64,000 nucleotides of DNA. Origin: Acidimicrobiaceae bacterium (GTDB taxonomy: Bacteria; Actinomycetota; Acidimicrobiia; Acidimicrobiales; UBA8190). Position 1 is the stretch's first letter. Each line of letters opens with the position of its first letter. A program made the position numbers and the translations under genes. The notes beneath the pieces were generated by a model that was given only the letters and a program-made list of their open reading frames with translations, searched no databases and was not told the origin of the DNA. The stretch lies in NCBI GenBank assembly GCA_003151475.1, contig PLXQ01000060.1, positions 15,173 through 79,172 on the forward strand, written 5' to 3'. Shown here piece after piece: positions 37,981-47,518 of this stretch.

Positions 37981-38878
37981 TCGTCAGCGGCCAGCAGGGT
38001 CGCGACGGACGGATGGCACCCCCCAGGGCGCGCTTACGACCCCACTCATCCCGGCAGGGACACAGGAGCTCCGCCAGCCTCCGCGATTATCGGCGGGAGG
38101 AACGAGCGCCACGCCCCCGGCGGGAGGAGCCAAAACCGGTGGTGAATCCGGTCACAACCACAACCCGGGTGCAACTACACCCGCCGAGGCGCCCGTCTGC
38201 GGAAGCGACAGGCTGGATCAGAACTGATCCCTCGAGGCCTTCACGGACTCTTCGCGCGGCTCGGACGCGAGTCCGCCCGCCTCAACCCTTCAGGGCAAGA
38301 CGGGCGAGCCATCATTCGATTGTCCCAACGCTTCCGGAAGCGGCCGAAGCCGACGGGCAGACACTCAGCCAAGACGTAGGCGCTTCGACCTTGTGCGGAC
38401 CGGGGGAAACTCCCCGGACAATCGCACCTTAGGCGCTGAGGAACATCCCAGTGTCTGCTACCACCGGACGCCTGCGGGCGAGCGACTCGCCCGGTCGCGC
38501 TGGGGATATGTCCAAACGCATCACCAAGGACCTGACCTTCTCCCTCTCATCGGAAACCCTCTTCCGAGGAACTCCCTTTTTTATGACACCGCGATTGTCT
38601 CCATTATGCCCGTGTCGCGGGCATCATGGGGACCTGACCTGACTAGCGTTCGTCTGTCAACCCGTCATATGAAGGGGTCGGCGCCGAAAGGGCCGATGCG
38701 TGTCCAGGCGCGCCATCACCGCACCAGGCAGCGGAACTCCGGCACCGGGAATAGGGCGCGACCGTTGGAGGTTATTCACCTGCTCACGAGATGCGCGGCG
38801 ATTGCGACCGATGCCCTGGCAACGACGGCAGGGTTCCGCGCTACCTCGGTGCCTAGAAGCTCACCGAAGGAGACCCCC

Positions 38879-39124
38879 GTGCAGGAGCTAGTCGCTCTCG
38901 CCGACAGCCTCGCCGAGAAGTACGCCAACCAGGCGCTCGTCGACGCCAAGACCATCCAGAACCCGCTGCTCGAGATGTGGGGCGTAGCGGCAGAGATCGA
39001 CGCTGCCCTCTTGGTCCCGATTCAGGACATGCTGACGGCGACATCGCAGCGCTCACAGATTGCCGCTGGGGACCTGGCCTCCTTGGCCGCCAACCTGCGA
39101 CAGCCCGCCTGCGCGCCGGTCTGA
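38879..39124 (+). CDS. Small helical protein (81 residues)
   Basis: GTG start with GAAGGAG at the right spacing. All-helical sequence: VALADSLAEKYANQALVDAK, LLEMWGVAAEIDAALLVPIQ, LASLAANLRQ. No membrane helix. A longer frame is open upstream, but its content is not protein-like. A strong hairpin follows at 39167. I do not recognise the family. Confidence 0.55.
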   Translation: MQELVALADSLAEKYANQALVDAKTIQNPLLEMWGVAAEIDAALLVPIQDMLTATSQRSQIAAGDLASLAANLRQPACAPV

Positions 39125-39166
39125 GCCTCAGAAGATCCACCGGCCCCACCCCAGGGCCGCGTCGCT

Positions 39167-39195
39167 GAAGAGGCCCCCGTCGTCGGGGCCTCTTC
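39167..39195 (+). terminator. Hairpin after the small helical gene
   Basis: GAAGAGGCCCC and GGGGCCTCTTC form an 11-bp perfect stem with a 7-nt loop, 43 bp after the stop. There is no T-run, so it may be a terminator or an RNA-stability element. Confidence 0.6.
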
Positions 39196-39530
39196 GCGCG
39201 TCCGGGCCACGGGGCCCGCTCCACCAGGAGATTTGCCGGCGCCAGGCTGCGCTGCGACAAACACCCTGACTGTTCTGCTCCGGTACGTCTTAGGGCCGAC
39301 GCATCGGGTATGTGCCGTTCTTCAGCGCCTCGTTCCAAGGGCGACCCGAGCCATAACGACGGTGCGGAAGATTCCCGGGCCGTGCGGTCTCATAGGGCCA
39401 TTTCCACCCCCGAGCATCACCGGCAGTTTCGCGCGGGTCTCGAGGCGACATCACGACCGAAAAGGTGGCGATACCGGTCGACCTGGCGACCCCACGTTTT
39501 CGTCGTTAGGACTTGTTCTCTCGAGGGTCC
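39196..39530. other. Intergenic region between the small helical gene and the RodZ-like remnant
   Basis: No gene visible. Contains TTAGGGCCGAC near 39,290, only part of a Dos-like motif. Confidence 0.5.
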
Positions 39531-40200
39531 TCAACGAGGACTGAGCATGTAGGTGTAGGGAGCGACTGGTGCCATCAGGAACTGGGATTGGTCTCTGGCG
39601 GACACCACGATGTCTGTGCCACCAGCGCCCACCTGCACGGTTGCAGGTCCCGCCTCGGTGAAGACGTCCCGGTTCGACGATCGCTGCGAAGACCGGGGAA
39701 CTTTCCCGTGACTCCGAGCTCGACCCATGATGGGCGGCCGGCGCTGATCGTGACCCTGTACGTCCGAGCGTTGACCGAGTAATTGGCCTGACTGGCGGTG
39801 ACGGAGAGCTCCGTCGATTCTGGGGCACGGTCGTCGCGGAGGACGACATCGACGCCGACGACAGCAGCCTACCAGGGTGCCCGACGATGCCCGTATGAAC
39901 AGCAGCGAGGGCTGCCGAGGCACCAACCAAACAAGTGGCCGTGAGCCAAAGCGATCGGCGGAGAGTCGTCGGAGGGCCAGCGACTTGGACACGAACCTTC
40001 GCCGGTTGCGGGACACGGGCTGGGGAGGCGGAACCCTGACGGGCCTCGGTCGCCGACGGGCGCACGACCACCTTCGGCACGACGAGCGTCGGAACAGGGG
40101 CGCCCCAGGACCCGCGGCACTCTTCGGGAAGGCGATGATCGACGAGCGACTCCGTAGCAACATCGGCCGCACGGTGACCGCTGGTCTCCGGCGCACAGAG
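39531..40200 (-). pseudogene. RodZ-like gene remnant, inverted paralogue without HTH
   Basis: Segments of the 36143-37207 protein recur in shifting frames on the minus strand: TESLVDHRLPEEC with APVPTLVVPK (like TQSLVATPVPEEC), a membrane helix (LTATCLVGASAALAAVHTGIVG), YRVTISAGRPSWVEL, and TVQVGAGGTDIVVSA with the end PVAPYTYMLSPR. At least two frameshifts separate them and the N-terminal HTH region is missing, so no full protein is made. Confidence 0.75.
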
Positions 40201-40268
40201 CGTACCGTCTCGTGCACTTAGGGCACCTGATGCCGCGGATAGCCCATCAAGCTTGCCCACGACCACGA

Positions 40269-40696
40269 TCACGTCACCGCCGTCGGCTGCTCGGGTGCTG
40301 GGCTATGGCACTGCTCACGTGGCCGACGAAAGGGGTGGGACCCGTCGAGGGTCCCCTTCGGGCAGGCGAGCTCGAGCTCGAGGGGGACGAGGGTCGATCG
40401 CTGGAGGACTGCCAATGCGCGCCCCTGCCTGGTCGCCTGGCTTATGAGTTCCTCGGCCAGAAAGGACAGGGCTTCGTGCCAGACGGACGTGTCCGAGGAG
40501 ATGCGCCACGGTGGTTCACCGTTGGCCAGGGCGCGGATGTCGTCCTGGCTCCCATGAGCGAGGACGTTCAACCACGCCCAGTCCGGGACGCGGAGATTCT
40601 TGCCGTCCAAGTACTGCGGGCATATTGACCGGAGAAGAACGCCTCACACTCGGCGACCAGAACACGCTCCTCGGCCCGCCTTCCATAAGTCCACAT
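40269..40696 (-). pseudogene. Paralogue B of the 140-residue protein, frameshifted
   Basis: Starts at ATG 40696 after a strong GGGAGGGGAG site, encoding MWTYGRRAEERVLVAECEAF (paralogue A: MWTTGSRAWERELVAECEAF). Extra bases at about 40,615-40,625 shift the frame after FFSGQYA; homology then resumes as VPDWAWLNVLAHGSQDD and TSVWHEALSFLAEELISQATRQGRA. An internal restart could give a 113-residue product. A Dos-like box lies 51 bp upstream, as for paralogue A. Confidence 0.75.
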
Positions 40697-40747
40697 GGCT
40701 CCCCTCCCTCCTTCCTCCCGTCAGGTTGTGATCTCCGCGGTCGCTGG

Positions 40748-40768
40748 GGAAGAGCCGAAGGTCACAAG
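40748..40768 (-). promoter_or_regulatory. DosR/DevR-like box upstream of paralogue B
   Basis: Minus strand CTTGTGACCTTCGGCTCTTC, matching the box before paralogue A at 35562. Confidence 0.5.
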
Positions 40769-40858
40769 GACGAAGGATTGTCGGGCATCGAGTCTCGCTT
40801 CAGGATCTCGTGATGAGGCTTCCTGGCAGGAGGTGTCGCAAGGTGGTTTCGCACGGTC

Positions 40859-40880
40859 ATAGGGACCTCCGGCCCTATCA
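40859..40880 (+). promoter_or_regulatory. Palindromic DosR/DevR-like box
   Basis: ATAGGGACCTCCGGCCCTAT, with ATAGGG and CCCTAT as perfect arms. It lies about 78 bp upstream of the USP-like gene at 40958 and close to the GGGACNNNNGNCCC form of a DosR site. Confidence 0.55.
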
Positions 40881-40957
40881 GACGTTGCCTATGCCGGTGC
40901 ACAGTAGAGAGGACTACTGAAGCGCCATATCCCCCCAGGCGCTCAGTAGAGGGTTCC

Positions 40958-41233
40958 ATGGCGGGTGCGGTCATCCCCGCCGGAATCCGGTCGCCTTGGC
41001 GGGCGCTCCAGTGGAGTACGGGCAATCCGGCTGGTGCGGTGATCGATGCCGCTACAGCCGAACGCGATCTCATCATCCTCTCCTTTGCCGGAGACATCAA
41101 AGTCGGACATGGCGCCGTGATTCGCGAAGTCCTCGCCCGCTCGTCTGTCCCTGTAATTATTCTTTCGGCGCCCACACCGGCCGCCACCGTCAATCACTCC
41201 GCCAAGGCAGTGGTCGTAGGTTCGCCCCAATGA
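40958..41233 (+). CDS. Short universal-stress-protein-like protein (91 residues)
   Basis: ATG start. The segment AATAERDLIILSFAGDIKVGHGAVIREVLARSSVPVIIL resembles the C-terminal half of UspA proteins (A-x-x-D-L-I-V, G-H-G, then S-V-P-V-x-I/V). The ATP-binding G-2x-G-9x-G-S/T is not complete, so it may be a truncated domain. It overlaps the next gene by ATGA at 41230, and a Dos-like box lies upstream; USP genes are typical DosR targets. Confidence 0.55.
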   Translation: MAGAVIPAGIRSPWRALQWSTGNPAGAVIDAATAERDLIILSFAGDIKVGHGAVIREVLARSSVPVIILSAPTPAATVNHSAKAVVVGSPQ

Positions 41234-41475
41234 GATCCCGCTCCGTTCTCATCGCGGCCATTAAGGATGCCGATGCAACAGTGAGGCAGCTCGAGACTGC
41301 ACCTCGTATCTACGACGACGCCTCACGTGACGAGAGAATTGCTCTGGCCACCCGCCTGCGTCGCTACGCCGTCATAGAAGCCGTCTTGAGGCGACCGATT
41401 CCGGTGTCCTGGGCGGAAGTCGCCGATGCACTGCACCTGTCGGTCGACGATGTGAGGAGTCGATACATTCACTAG
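41230..41475 (+). CDS. Small hypothetical protein (81 residues)
   Basis: Starts at the ATG overlapping the preceding stop (ATGA), so translation is coupled. Charged, helical; the C-terminal half (IPVSWAEVADALHLSVDDVRSRY) reads like a helix-turn-helix of the sigma-factor region-4 kind. Possibly a small DNA-binding partner of the USP-like protein. No family recognised. Confidence 0.6.
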   Translation: MRSRSVLIAAIKDADATVRQLETAPRIYDDASRDERIALATRLRRYAVIEAVLRRPIPVSWAEVADALHLSVDDVRSRYIH

Positions 41476-41631
41476 AGGTTGGCCACGGCATCTGCGATAT
41501 GAGCCTTTTAGGCACCGAGACGTGACGTTCAGCCCTAGTGGTCTCCCATCCGTCGACGGCACGCTTGAGCCATGGCCATCGTTCGAGCTCATTCCCCGAC
41601 CGCCGACGATCGAAAGTCGCAGCGTAGAGGG

Positions 41632-42507
41632 ATGCGACACATGGAGCTGGCAGAGTTGCCTCCCGGCGGCGACGGTAGGCGAAGGTCCCGTCCCCTGCTT
41701 AGAGACGATCCGTCGTCGGCGCCCCGAGAACGGCGCTCCACAGGGCGGAGGTCGGCTGGGCTTGCTTCCATCGGCGTCGCTGTCGCCCTCCTCGTGACCG
41801 GCTGTGCCACCTCGCCCTTTCACGCGGTGGCGCCTTCGTCGACCACGAGCACTCTCGCCACGACCACGACAACAACGAGCGCGCCGCCCGCCACGACGAC
41901 CACTGCTCCGGCGCCGAAGCTCGAGCTCGGCGACAGCGGGCCCGCGGTGCTCGCCCTCCAGGAGCGTCTGAGCTCTCTCGGCTACTGGCTGGGCACCCCG
42001 GACGGCACCTTTGGGGACAGCACCCAGCAGGCCGTCTATGCCATCCAGAAGGCAGCGGGCATCAGCCGCGACGGGATCGCCGGCCTCATCACCGAAGGTG
42101 CGCTCGCCCAGGGGGTGCTCCCGCACCCGAGAAGCACGTCCGGCTACGTCGTCGAGGTCGACCTCCAAGACGACCTCGTGATGTTCGTGACGAACGGGAA
42201 GCTCGACGACGTGCTCAACACCTCCACCGGTGGGGGCTACACGTACACCGACGATGGGGTTACCGCCGGCGCCCAGACTCCGGTCGGCCATTTTCAGATC
42301 TACCGGCAGGTGGATGGCATGGTGATCGACTCGCTCGGCGAGCTCTGGCGACCGAAGTTCTTCGACAGCGGCTTCGCCATCCACGGCGACTCGTACGTAC
42401 CGCCATACCCCGTTTCTCATGGCTGTGTGAGGGTGAGCGACGAGGCGATCGACTGGATCTGGGCGAGCAACCTCTTACCGATCGGGACGGCCGTCTGGGT
42501 GTACTGA
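41632..42507 (+). CDS. L,D-transpeptidase with peptidoglycan-binding domain (lipoprotein-like)
   Basis: 291 residues from ATG 41632. A basic leader, hydrophobic stretch and lipobox-like LLVTGC (Cys at about residue 60) suggest a lipoprotein. A Thr-rich linker follows, then a PG_binding_1 domain (GDSGPAVLALQERLSSLGYWLG, GTFGDSTQQAVYAIQKAAG). The C-terminal YkuD domain has the catalytic pattern HGDSYVPPYPVSHGCVRVSD. It forms or edits 3-3 cross-links in peptidoglycan, an activity associated with non-growing cells. A longer start at 41572 is possible. Confidence 0.88.
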   Translation: MRHMELAELPPGGDGRRRSRPLLRDDPSSAPRERRSTGRRSAGLASIGVAVALLVTGCATSPFHAVAPSSTTSTLATTTTTTSAPPATTTTAPAPKLELGDSGPAVLALQERLSSLGYWLGTPDGTFGDSTQQAVYAIQKAAGISRDGIAGLITEGALAQGVLPHPRSTSGYVVEVDLQDDLVMFVTNGKLDDVLNTSTGGGYTYTDDGVTAGAQTPVGHFQIYRQVDGMVIDSLGELWRPKFFDSGFAIHGDSYVPPYPVSHGCVRVSDEAIDWIWASNLLPIGTAVWVY

Positions 42508-42713
42508 GCAACCTCCCATCGCCATTCGCCCGAAGGAGCCGAACCACGTTGCCGCCAAGGTCGTGTTGAGGGCTCGCTAGCGATTTACCACAGCGGTTGT
42601 GAGTCAACGCGAATTGATGTGAATGTCGGGCCGGGTGCGTTCTTTGATTGTCGTCGGCTGCCGCGCCTGTGTCCGTGCCCGCATCGGGTCCGGATCTAGT
42701 TGATACCGAACAG

Positions 42714-45554
42714 TCACAAATGCTCGCTGGCAACTCGCTGGCTGTCTCTCGCTACTGTGGAGCGCCGCGCGATTCGATAACGCTGAGCGGCGCGACGCAA
42801 CTCGTCGGCGCCCCAGACTATGATTGGGTACGGCGCCACAAGCAGCAGTTGGTTAAGCGACAGCGAAGCTGTACCGAACAGGTGGTGGAGCGGTGGCGCG
42901 TAGATCAGGGTGAACGCAAATGCAAGCTCGAAGGCGATGCCACCGAGAAGCGGCCGGTTTGTGAACACACCGACTGCCCACAGCGAGGCGCGCTCGGTTC
43001 TCACCGCGAATGCCGTTCCGACCTGGCATGACACAATTCCGAGCCAGGCTACAGTCGTGGCCTGCTGGTAGAGATGGTGCAACGGCGATCCTGCACCTGT
43101 CTTGGCATGAAGATGCCATCCGCCTTGGTGAAGCACCACAAAGAACCCCGCCAGGACGAGCACCGCTGAGATGACGCCCATGAAACCCCAGGACCGGGCG
43201 AGCATCGACGCACGGATGACACCCTCCGTCTTGGGGCGCGGCGGCCGGTCCATCAAGCCTGGTTCAGCGGGTTCCCGGCTGAGGGCGAGAGCGGGAAGCG
43301 TGTCGGTTCCGAGGTCAATAGCCAGGATCTGCATGACGGTGAGTGGGAGGGGGACGGCTCCTCCCGCCAGCGCAAACACGAGGAACGGAGCCACCTCGGG
43401 GACCGCGTGGGTGAAGATGTACAGGATGAACCTGCGAACATTGACGTAGACGCGTCGACCTCCCTCAATGGCGGCGACGATCGTGGCGAAATTGTCGTCG
43501 GTGAGCACCATCGTGGCCGCCTCTCGGGCAACGTCGGTGCCGGAGCGTCCCATGGCGACACCAATGTCGGCACGGCGCAATGCGGGTGCGTCGTTGACGC
43601 CGTCACCGGTCACGGCGACGATCTCGCCGAGGTCGCGAAGAGCATCCACGATGCGTAGCTTTGCTTCTGGTGAGCTCCGAGCGAAGATAATCTCGTCCCC
43701 GCTCGTGAGCATGGTGTCGAGGTCGGCTTCGCTCAGTCCGTCAAGCTCAGTTCCCGTGATGATCGGCGATCCAGGCGCCCCGATGCCCAAGCTCCGGGCG
43801 ATCACAGCGGCGGTCACAGGATGGTCTCCCGTCACAACGTGCACACGGATGCCGGCACCGTGTGCCTTGGCGATGGCGTCCGCAACTTCCGGTCTCGGAG
43901 GATCGAACATGGCCACGATCCCGAGGAGGCACAACCCTCGTTCGACGTTGGCGCGAACATCGAGATCGCCATCTGGCTGGAGGCTCCGGCTGGCCACCGC
44001 CAAGAGTCGAAGCCCCGTTTCCGCATACTCATCCACAACCGTGGCGATCACGGATCGATCCGCTTCGGTCAGCGGCCTTGCCTCGTCATGGCTCCCGATG
44101 ATCTCAGTGCAGATGGGCAGCACAGTCTCGGGTGCGCCCTTGGTGTTTGCCGTCAACGAGTCGTTGCTTTCCCTATTGACGGTGGACATGCGCTTTACGT
44201 GGGGGTCGAAGTGGAAGATCGTGAGACGGGTGGCATCCCGCTCGTGTCGGCTCACACCGACCTCCAGGTCTTGTGCGATTTCGAGCAATGCGAGCTCCGT
44301 GGGGTCTCCTACGCCGGCGCGATCGTTCTCCCCAGGTTGGGCGGTCGTGCAGGTCGCCGCCGACCCGACCACCTTGGCGATCGTCGCCGGTCCTTGTAGG
44401 TCATTGTTCGGGGCTTCCCGCTCAAAGGTCCCGCCCATGGTCCAAATCTTCGTGACGCGCATGCGGTTCTGGGTCAGCGTCCCGGTCTTGTCAGTGCAGA
44501 TAACGGTCGTCGATCCGAGGGTCTCGACCGCCGAGAGCCGCTTGACCACTGCGCCGCGACGTGCCAGCTCACGTACCCCGACGGCGAGGGCCAGGGTGAT
44601 CGTCGGGAGCAAGCCTTCAGGGACATTGGCAACCAGCAGCCCGATCGAGAAACTTGTCGCAGCGGCGATGGAGAGGCCAGCGAGCAAGCCCAGGGGGAGA
44701 AAGGCAACCCCGGCTCCGATGGCCACGAATCCGATGAGCCAAGCGACGCGCTTCACTTGCTGTTCAAGGGGACTCGCCTCACGAGTCCCCAGTTGGGAGA
44801 GCGCAGCGATGCGACCGATCTCGGAGCGCATCCCGGTGCGAGTGACGACCGCTCGCGCCTCTCCACCGGTGCAGCCTGTGCCGCTGAACACGAGGTTGGG
44901 GCTCTCGAGCAGCGAATCGACCATATCAACGGCTTGCGCCGATCGAGAGGCCGGCAGCGACTCCCCGGTCAACGTGGAGAGGTCGACTTCGATGGCTCCT
45001 TCGATCACCCGCGCATCAGCGCAGATGCGGTCCCCTTCCTCAATGGCCACAACGTCCCCGGGGACGAGCGTTTTCGCCTCGACTTCTTGAAGCTGCCCGT
45101 CCCGCAGGACATGAGCGTGAGCCGGGAGGTACGCGGCCAGTGCTTCGACGGCGTTCTCCGCCTGCAGCTCCTGCAGGAATGCCACGAGCGCGTTGAGGAC
45201 GATCACTGCGGCGATGGCAACAGCCAGGACAGGTGACCCGCTGACCAGTGCCAGCAACGCGGCAATACCCAAGAGCAGCGCCAGTGGATGCGTGAATTGA
45301 CGCGTGAGCTCGCGTGGCCATTGCCGGCCGCCGCGCCGGATCAGCTCATTGGGCCCTTCGGCCACCAGCCGCCGTGCGGCCTCGCGCGTCGAGAGTCCCG
45401 ACGCAGATGTGCGTAGGCTCCTGAAGAGAAGCGCTAAGGGTTCTCGGGGGTCGGGAAGCGAATCTGCACTCTCGGTCGCTGCCAGATTGTGGGCGCTTCC
45501 TTCTCCTGTCACCTCATTCAATGTAGGATGCCGGATGGCTCTTGCACAGGCCAT
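42714..45554 (-). CDS. Cation P-type ATPase, CtpF-like (P2-type)
   Basis: 946 residues. N-terminal cation-ATPase domain ([33 protein letters not shown]), helices 1-2, actuator motif [11 protein letters not shown] (about 195), [16 protein letters not shown] in helix 4, phosphorylation motif [13 protein letters not shown] (Asp at about 353), KGAPETVL nucleotide-binding segment, MFDPPRPEV and [22 protein letters not shown] (about 650), and six C-terminal helices. Similar to calcium- or sodium-type ATPases; in M. tuberculosis CtpF is a DosR-regulated gene. A Dos-like palindrome lies about 80 bp upstream. Confidence 0.9.
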   Translation of the reverse strand: MACARAIRHPTLNEVTGEGSAHNLAATESADSLPDPREPLALLFRSLRTSASGLSTREAARRLVAEGPNELIRRGGRQWPRELTRQFTHPLALLLGIAALLALVSGSPVLAVAIAAVIVLNALVAFLQELQAENAVEALAAYLPAHAHVLRDGQLQEVEAKTLVPGDVVAIEEGDRICADARVIEGAIEVDLSTLTGESLPASRSAQAVDMVDSLLESPNLVFSGTGCTGGEARAVVTRTGMRSEIGRIAALSQLGTREASPLEQQVKRVAWLIGFVAIGAGVAFLPLGLLAGLSIAAATSFSIGLLVANVPEGLLPTITLALAVGVRELARRGAVVKRLSAVETLGSTTVICTDKTGTLTQNRMRVTKIWTMGGTFEREAPNNDLQGPATIAKVVGSAATCTTAQPGENDRAGVGDPTELALLEIAQDLEVGVSRHERDATRLTIFHFDPHVKRMSTVNRESNDSLTANTKGAPETVLPICTEIIGSHDEARPLTEADRSVIATVVDEYAETGLRLLAVASRSLQPDGDLDVRANVERGLCLLGIVAMFDPPRPEVADAIAKAHGAGIRVHVVTGDHPVTAAVIARSLGIGAPGSPIITGTELDGLSEADLDTMLTSGDEIIFARSSPEAKLRIVDALRDLGEIVAVTGDGVNDAPALRRADIGVAMGRSGTDVAREAATMVLTDDNFATIVAAIEGGRRVYVNVRRFILYIFTHAVPEVAPFLVFALAGGAVPLPLTVMQILAIDLGTDTLPALALSREPAEPGLMDRPPRPKTEGVIRASMLARSWGFMGVISAVLVLAGFFVVLHQGGWHLHAKTGAGSPLHHLYQQATTVAWLGIVSCQVGTAFAVRTERASLWAVGVFTNRPLLGGIAFELAFAFTLIYAPPLHHLFGTASLSLNQLLLVAPYPIIVWGADELRRAAQRYRIARRSTVARDSQRVASEHL

Positions 45555-45635
45555 AGCAGTTGCTCCTTGGACGCCACCCTTTGCCGGCTCCGACCATCAC
45601 GATTCACGGAGGATCGCTGAAGGCATCGAGTACCA

Positions 45636-45654
45636 GAGGCCAAGGTCCTTGGAC
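45636..45654 (-). promoter_or_regulatory. DosR/DevR-like palindrome upstream of the CtpF-like gene
   Basis: Minus strand GTCCAAGGACCTTGGCCTC, with a perfect CCAAGG-A-CCTTGG core. About 82 bp from the 45554 start. Confidence 0.45.
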
Positions 45655-46063
45655 GAGACACACACCAAGCTTCACCTTCAGGTTTGATCGCGGTGACTAG
45701 CCCGTTGGTGCCGGAGCGTTTTCGATTTAGAAGCTTGACGCAGGAATGCTGAACAGCGTCCGGGACGTACTGGTCCGTGGGATCGGCCAGGGGTAAAGGC
45801 TATGCAGGGCAGGTTGCCGGGTGCCCATAATTGGCGCTACCGGTCACATCGTGTATTCGGTTAACCCGGGCTGTACGTGCCGCTTGCGCGTGGGGTCCAC
45901 CGGCCGGCGAAGAAGCTACAAGACATCCTATATTCGCGGATGGCCAGCTGGGTCGGAACGCAATTCACGTGGGTCACCGGCAAGGATTTGGTGATTGGGT
46001 GTCCGGCCCCAGTGCCGCTAAGAGCACCGGGACCGGGCACCACCATCTGATTGGTAACGCTCC
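45655..46063. other. Intergenic region between the CtpF-like promoter and the integrase remnant
   Basis: No gene or RNA element recognised; short open frames have no family features. Confidence 0.5.
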
Positions 46064-46216
46064 TCAGCTGCCGCCGGCCACGAAGGCGGTGACGATGTAG
46101 CTGGCGTGACGGTCGAGGTTGTTGCGGGCCCTGTCGTAGCGGGAGGTCGTCCTGGGATCTGAGTGACGCGCTGCGATCTGGACGTCTCGCAACGGCACCC
46201 CCGGCGTCGAGAGCAG
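46064..46216 (-). pseudogene. Tyrosine integrase, C-terminal remnant
   Basis: The minus-strand frame reads LLSTPGVPLRDVQIAARHSD followed by PRTTSRYDRARNNLDRHASY and ends AFVAGGS. This is the C-terminal box of tyrosine recombinases, with the His of box II and the nucleophilic Tyr in the RYDRAR segment. A stop codon sits directly upstream at 46217 and nothing recognisable of the catalytic Arg region follows. Its place just inside the right att copy fits the integrase of the island. Confidence 0.75.
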
Positions 46217-46558
46217 CTAGTCGAGCGCAACCGGCGTCCAGGACACATCGTGTTCGCGGTCATCACCGATGGCCAGGAGAACGCCAGCAAGGAGTGGAGC
46301 CGGCTCCAGGTCATGGACTCCGTGAAGGCTCGTATTGACGAGGGGTGGAGCTTCACCTTCCTGGGTGCCAACCAGGACGCCATCCAGGAGGGCGCGGGCG
46401 TCGGGGTGGCCGCTGGGGCGTCGCTGACCTACGACGCATCTGCGGCGGGGGCCCGTGCTGCTATGAGTTCGCTGTCCTCGTCCATCGGACGGGTCCGGCG
46501 AGGCGAAGCGACCAAGGTCGAGTACACCGACCAGGAGCGCCGACAGTCCTCAGGTTGA
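46217..46558 (+). pseudogene. C-terminal remnant of a von Willebrand A-like protein
   Basis: In frame on the plus strand: VFAVITDGQENASKEWSRLQ, EGWSFTFLGANQDAIQEGAG, ASLTYDASAAGARAAMSSLSSSI and VEYTDQERRQ. This resembles the second half of small VWA-domain proteins (TDG-ENAS, then FLGANQD). The N-terminal half with the MIDAS DxSxS is missing; homology starts abruptly next to the integrase remnant, so it is a truncated gene. Confidence 0.65.
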
Positions 46559-46797
46559 CCTCGACGCACGACCAAGTGCCATTCATCGGAAGAGCAGCTG
46601 CGCTCCCCCACCGAGAGGAACGCTGGGTCAGCGGCGAGGGCAATCGAACGCCACCACTACAGCGGCGTAGAAGGCCAGGCGCCACAAGGTGCGAGGGGTC
46701 CTCGGCCCTCCGGCATACCTCGTGTGTCCTATTCGTGTCCTGTAACCCCCTTTTGGAGGCTCATTACCCAGCTTGAGCAGGGCATATGCGCAAGAAT

Positions 46798-46836
46798 GGA
46801 CGCGGGTTCGATTCCCGCCACCTCCACTGAGAGGTG
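46798..46836 (+). repeat. Right attachment repeat (attR) of the ssrA island
   Basis: 39 bp identical to 25450-25488; the preceding sequence is not tmRNA-like, so this is only the T-arm/acceptor fragment. A diverged copy of the ssrA downstream sequence follows. Confidence 0.85.
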
Positions 46837-46926
46837 CTCATGAAACTGCACCCGCAGTGTTCATGAAATCCGATGTTGAAGGCCACGATGAGTCACACAC
46901 TCGTCGGGCCACCCCAAGAGGTACAC

Positions 46927-46954
46927 AAAATGCCGGCCTCCGGGCCGGCATTTT
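46927..46954 (+). terminator. Second copy of the ssrA terminator
   Basis: AAAATGCCGGCC / GGCCGGCATTTT stem with TCCG loop, the same as at 25578-25605, about 90 bp after attR. Confidence 0.85.
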
Positions 46955-47254
46955 GCTTTGGTGGTCCCGCTCATCTGGTTCCAAGGAGTGGCATCGGGGT
47001 CCTACCTCCCCATCTATCCCGTCTGCCTGGCTGACGAAGAATCGTGTGCGCCCATCCCCCCGACAACCCGAATGCCAGAAGACTGCGACCTGGTCCCCAG
47101 CTTGAGGTTCTCGGGCCGATCGGGCTGGCAGTCGCTACCTGGGCATCCATCGTCACCCGCACCCCGTTGTAGGCGTCCTCGCCTCGGATGACCCCGGCCG
47201 TAGCGCCGTCTACATCGAACACGACGCCGTCGTCCAGGGGCCGCGTCGCGATAG
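46955..47254. other. Intergenic remnant region right of the island
   Basis: No intact gene; the last part probably belongs to the decayed IS256-type transposase that begins at about 47255. Confidence 0.4.
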
Positions 47255-47518
47255 CGCAGGGACTTCGACGCCCGGGTGGGCACGATCGAACTGGCCATCC
47301 CGAAGCTGCGGACCGGCAGCTACTTCCCCGACTGGCTGGTCGAGCCCCGGCGCCGAGCCGAGCGGGCCTTGGTGGCGGTGCTCAACAAGGAGATCCGCCG
47401 CCGCACCGACGTCGTCGGCATCTTCCCCAACCGCGCCGCGGTCATCCGTCTGGTCGGCGCCCTCCTGGCCGAGCGGCACGACGAGTGGGCCCGGACCAGG
47501 TGCCATTCGGTGATTTGA
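47255..47518 (+). pseudogene. IS256 (Mutator)-family transposase, internally deleted
   Basis: The frame joins an N-terminal block ([38 protein letters not shown]) to a C-terminal one ([29 protein letters not shown]). In full-length IS256-type transposases of about 400 residues these lie some 200 residues apart, so the central part holding most of the DDE catalytic domain is deleted. Its end abuts the broken split-barrel gene at about 47,497. Confidence 0.8.

Larger units (their letters stand above)
37208..38878. other. 1.67-kb gene-poor region with two riboswitch-like RNAs and Dos-like boxes
   Basis: No frame here looks like a protein gene; the long open frames are GC-rich shadows without ribosome-binding sites or family features. 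It contains two TPP-riboswitch-like elements (37415-37498 and 37811-37920, both minus strand), each with a Dos-like box just upstream, and a 7-bp hairpin (TGCCCGTGTCGCGGGCA) near 38,607. The rest shows nothing I can name. Confidence 0.6.

Noticed and set aside
37683..38432. Long open frame of 249 codons on the plus strand in the gene-poor region
   Set aside because: It is Arg/Pro-rich as expected of a GC-rich frame by chance, has no ribosome-binding site and overlaps the minus-strand riboswitch element; no family pattern.
38393..38878. N-terminal extension of the 38879 gene
   Set aside because: The upstream residues look random, and a well-placed GAAGGAG with GTG at 38879 gives a better start.
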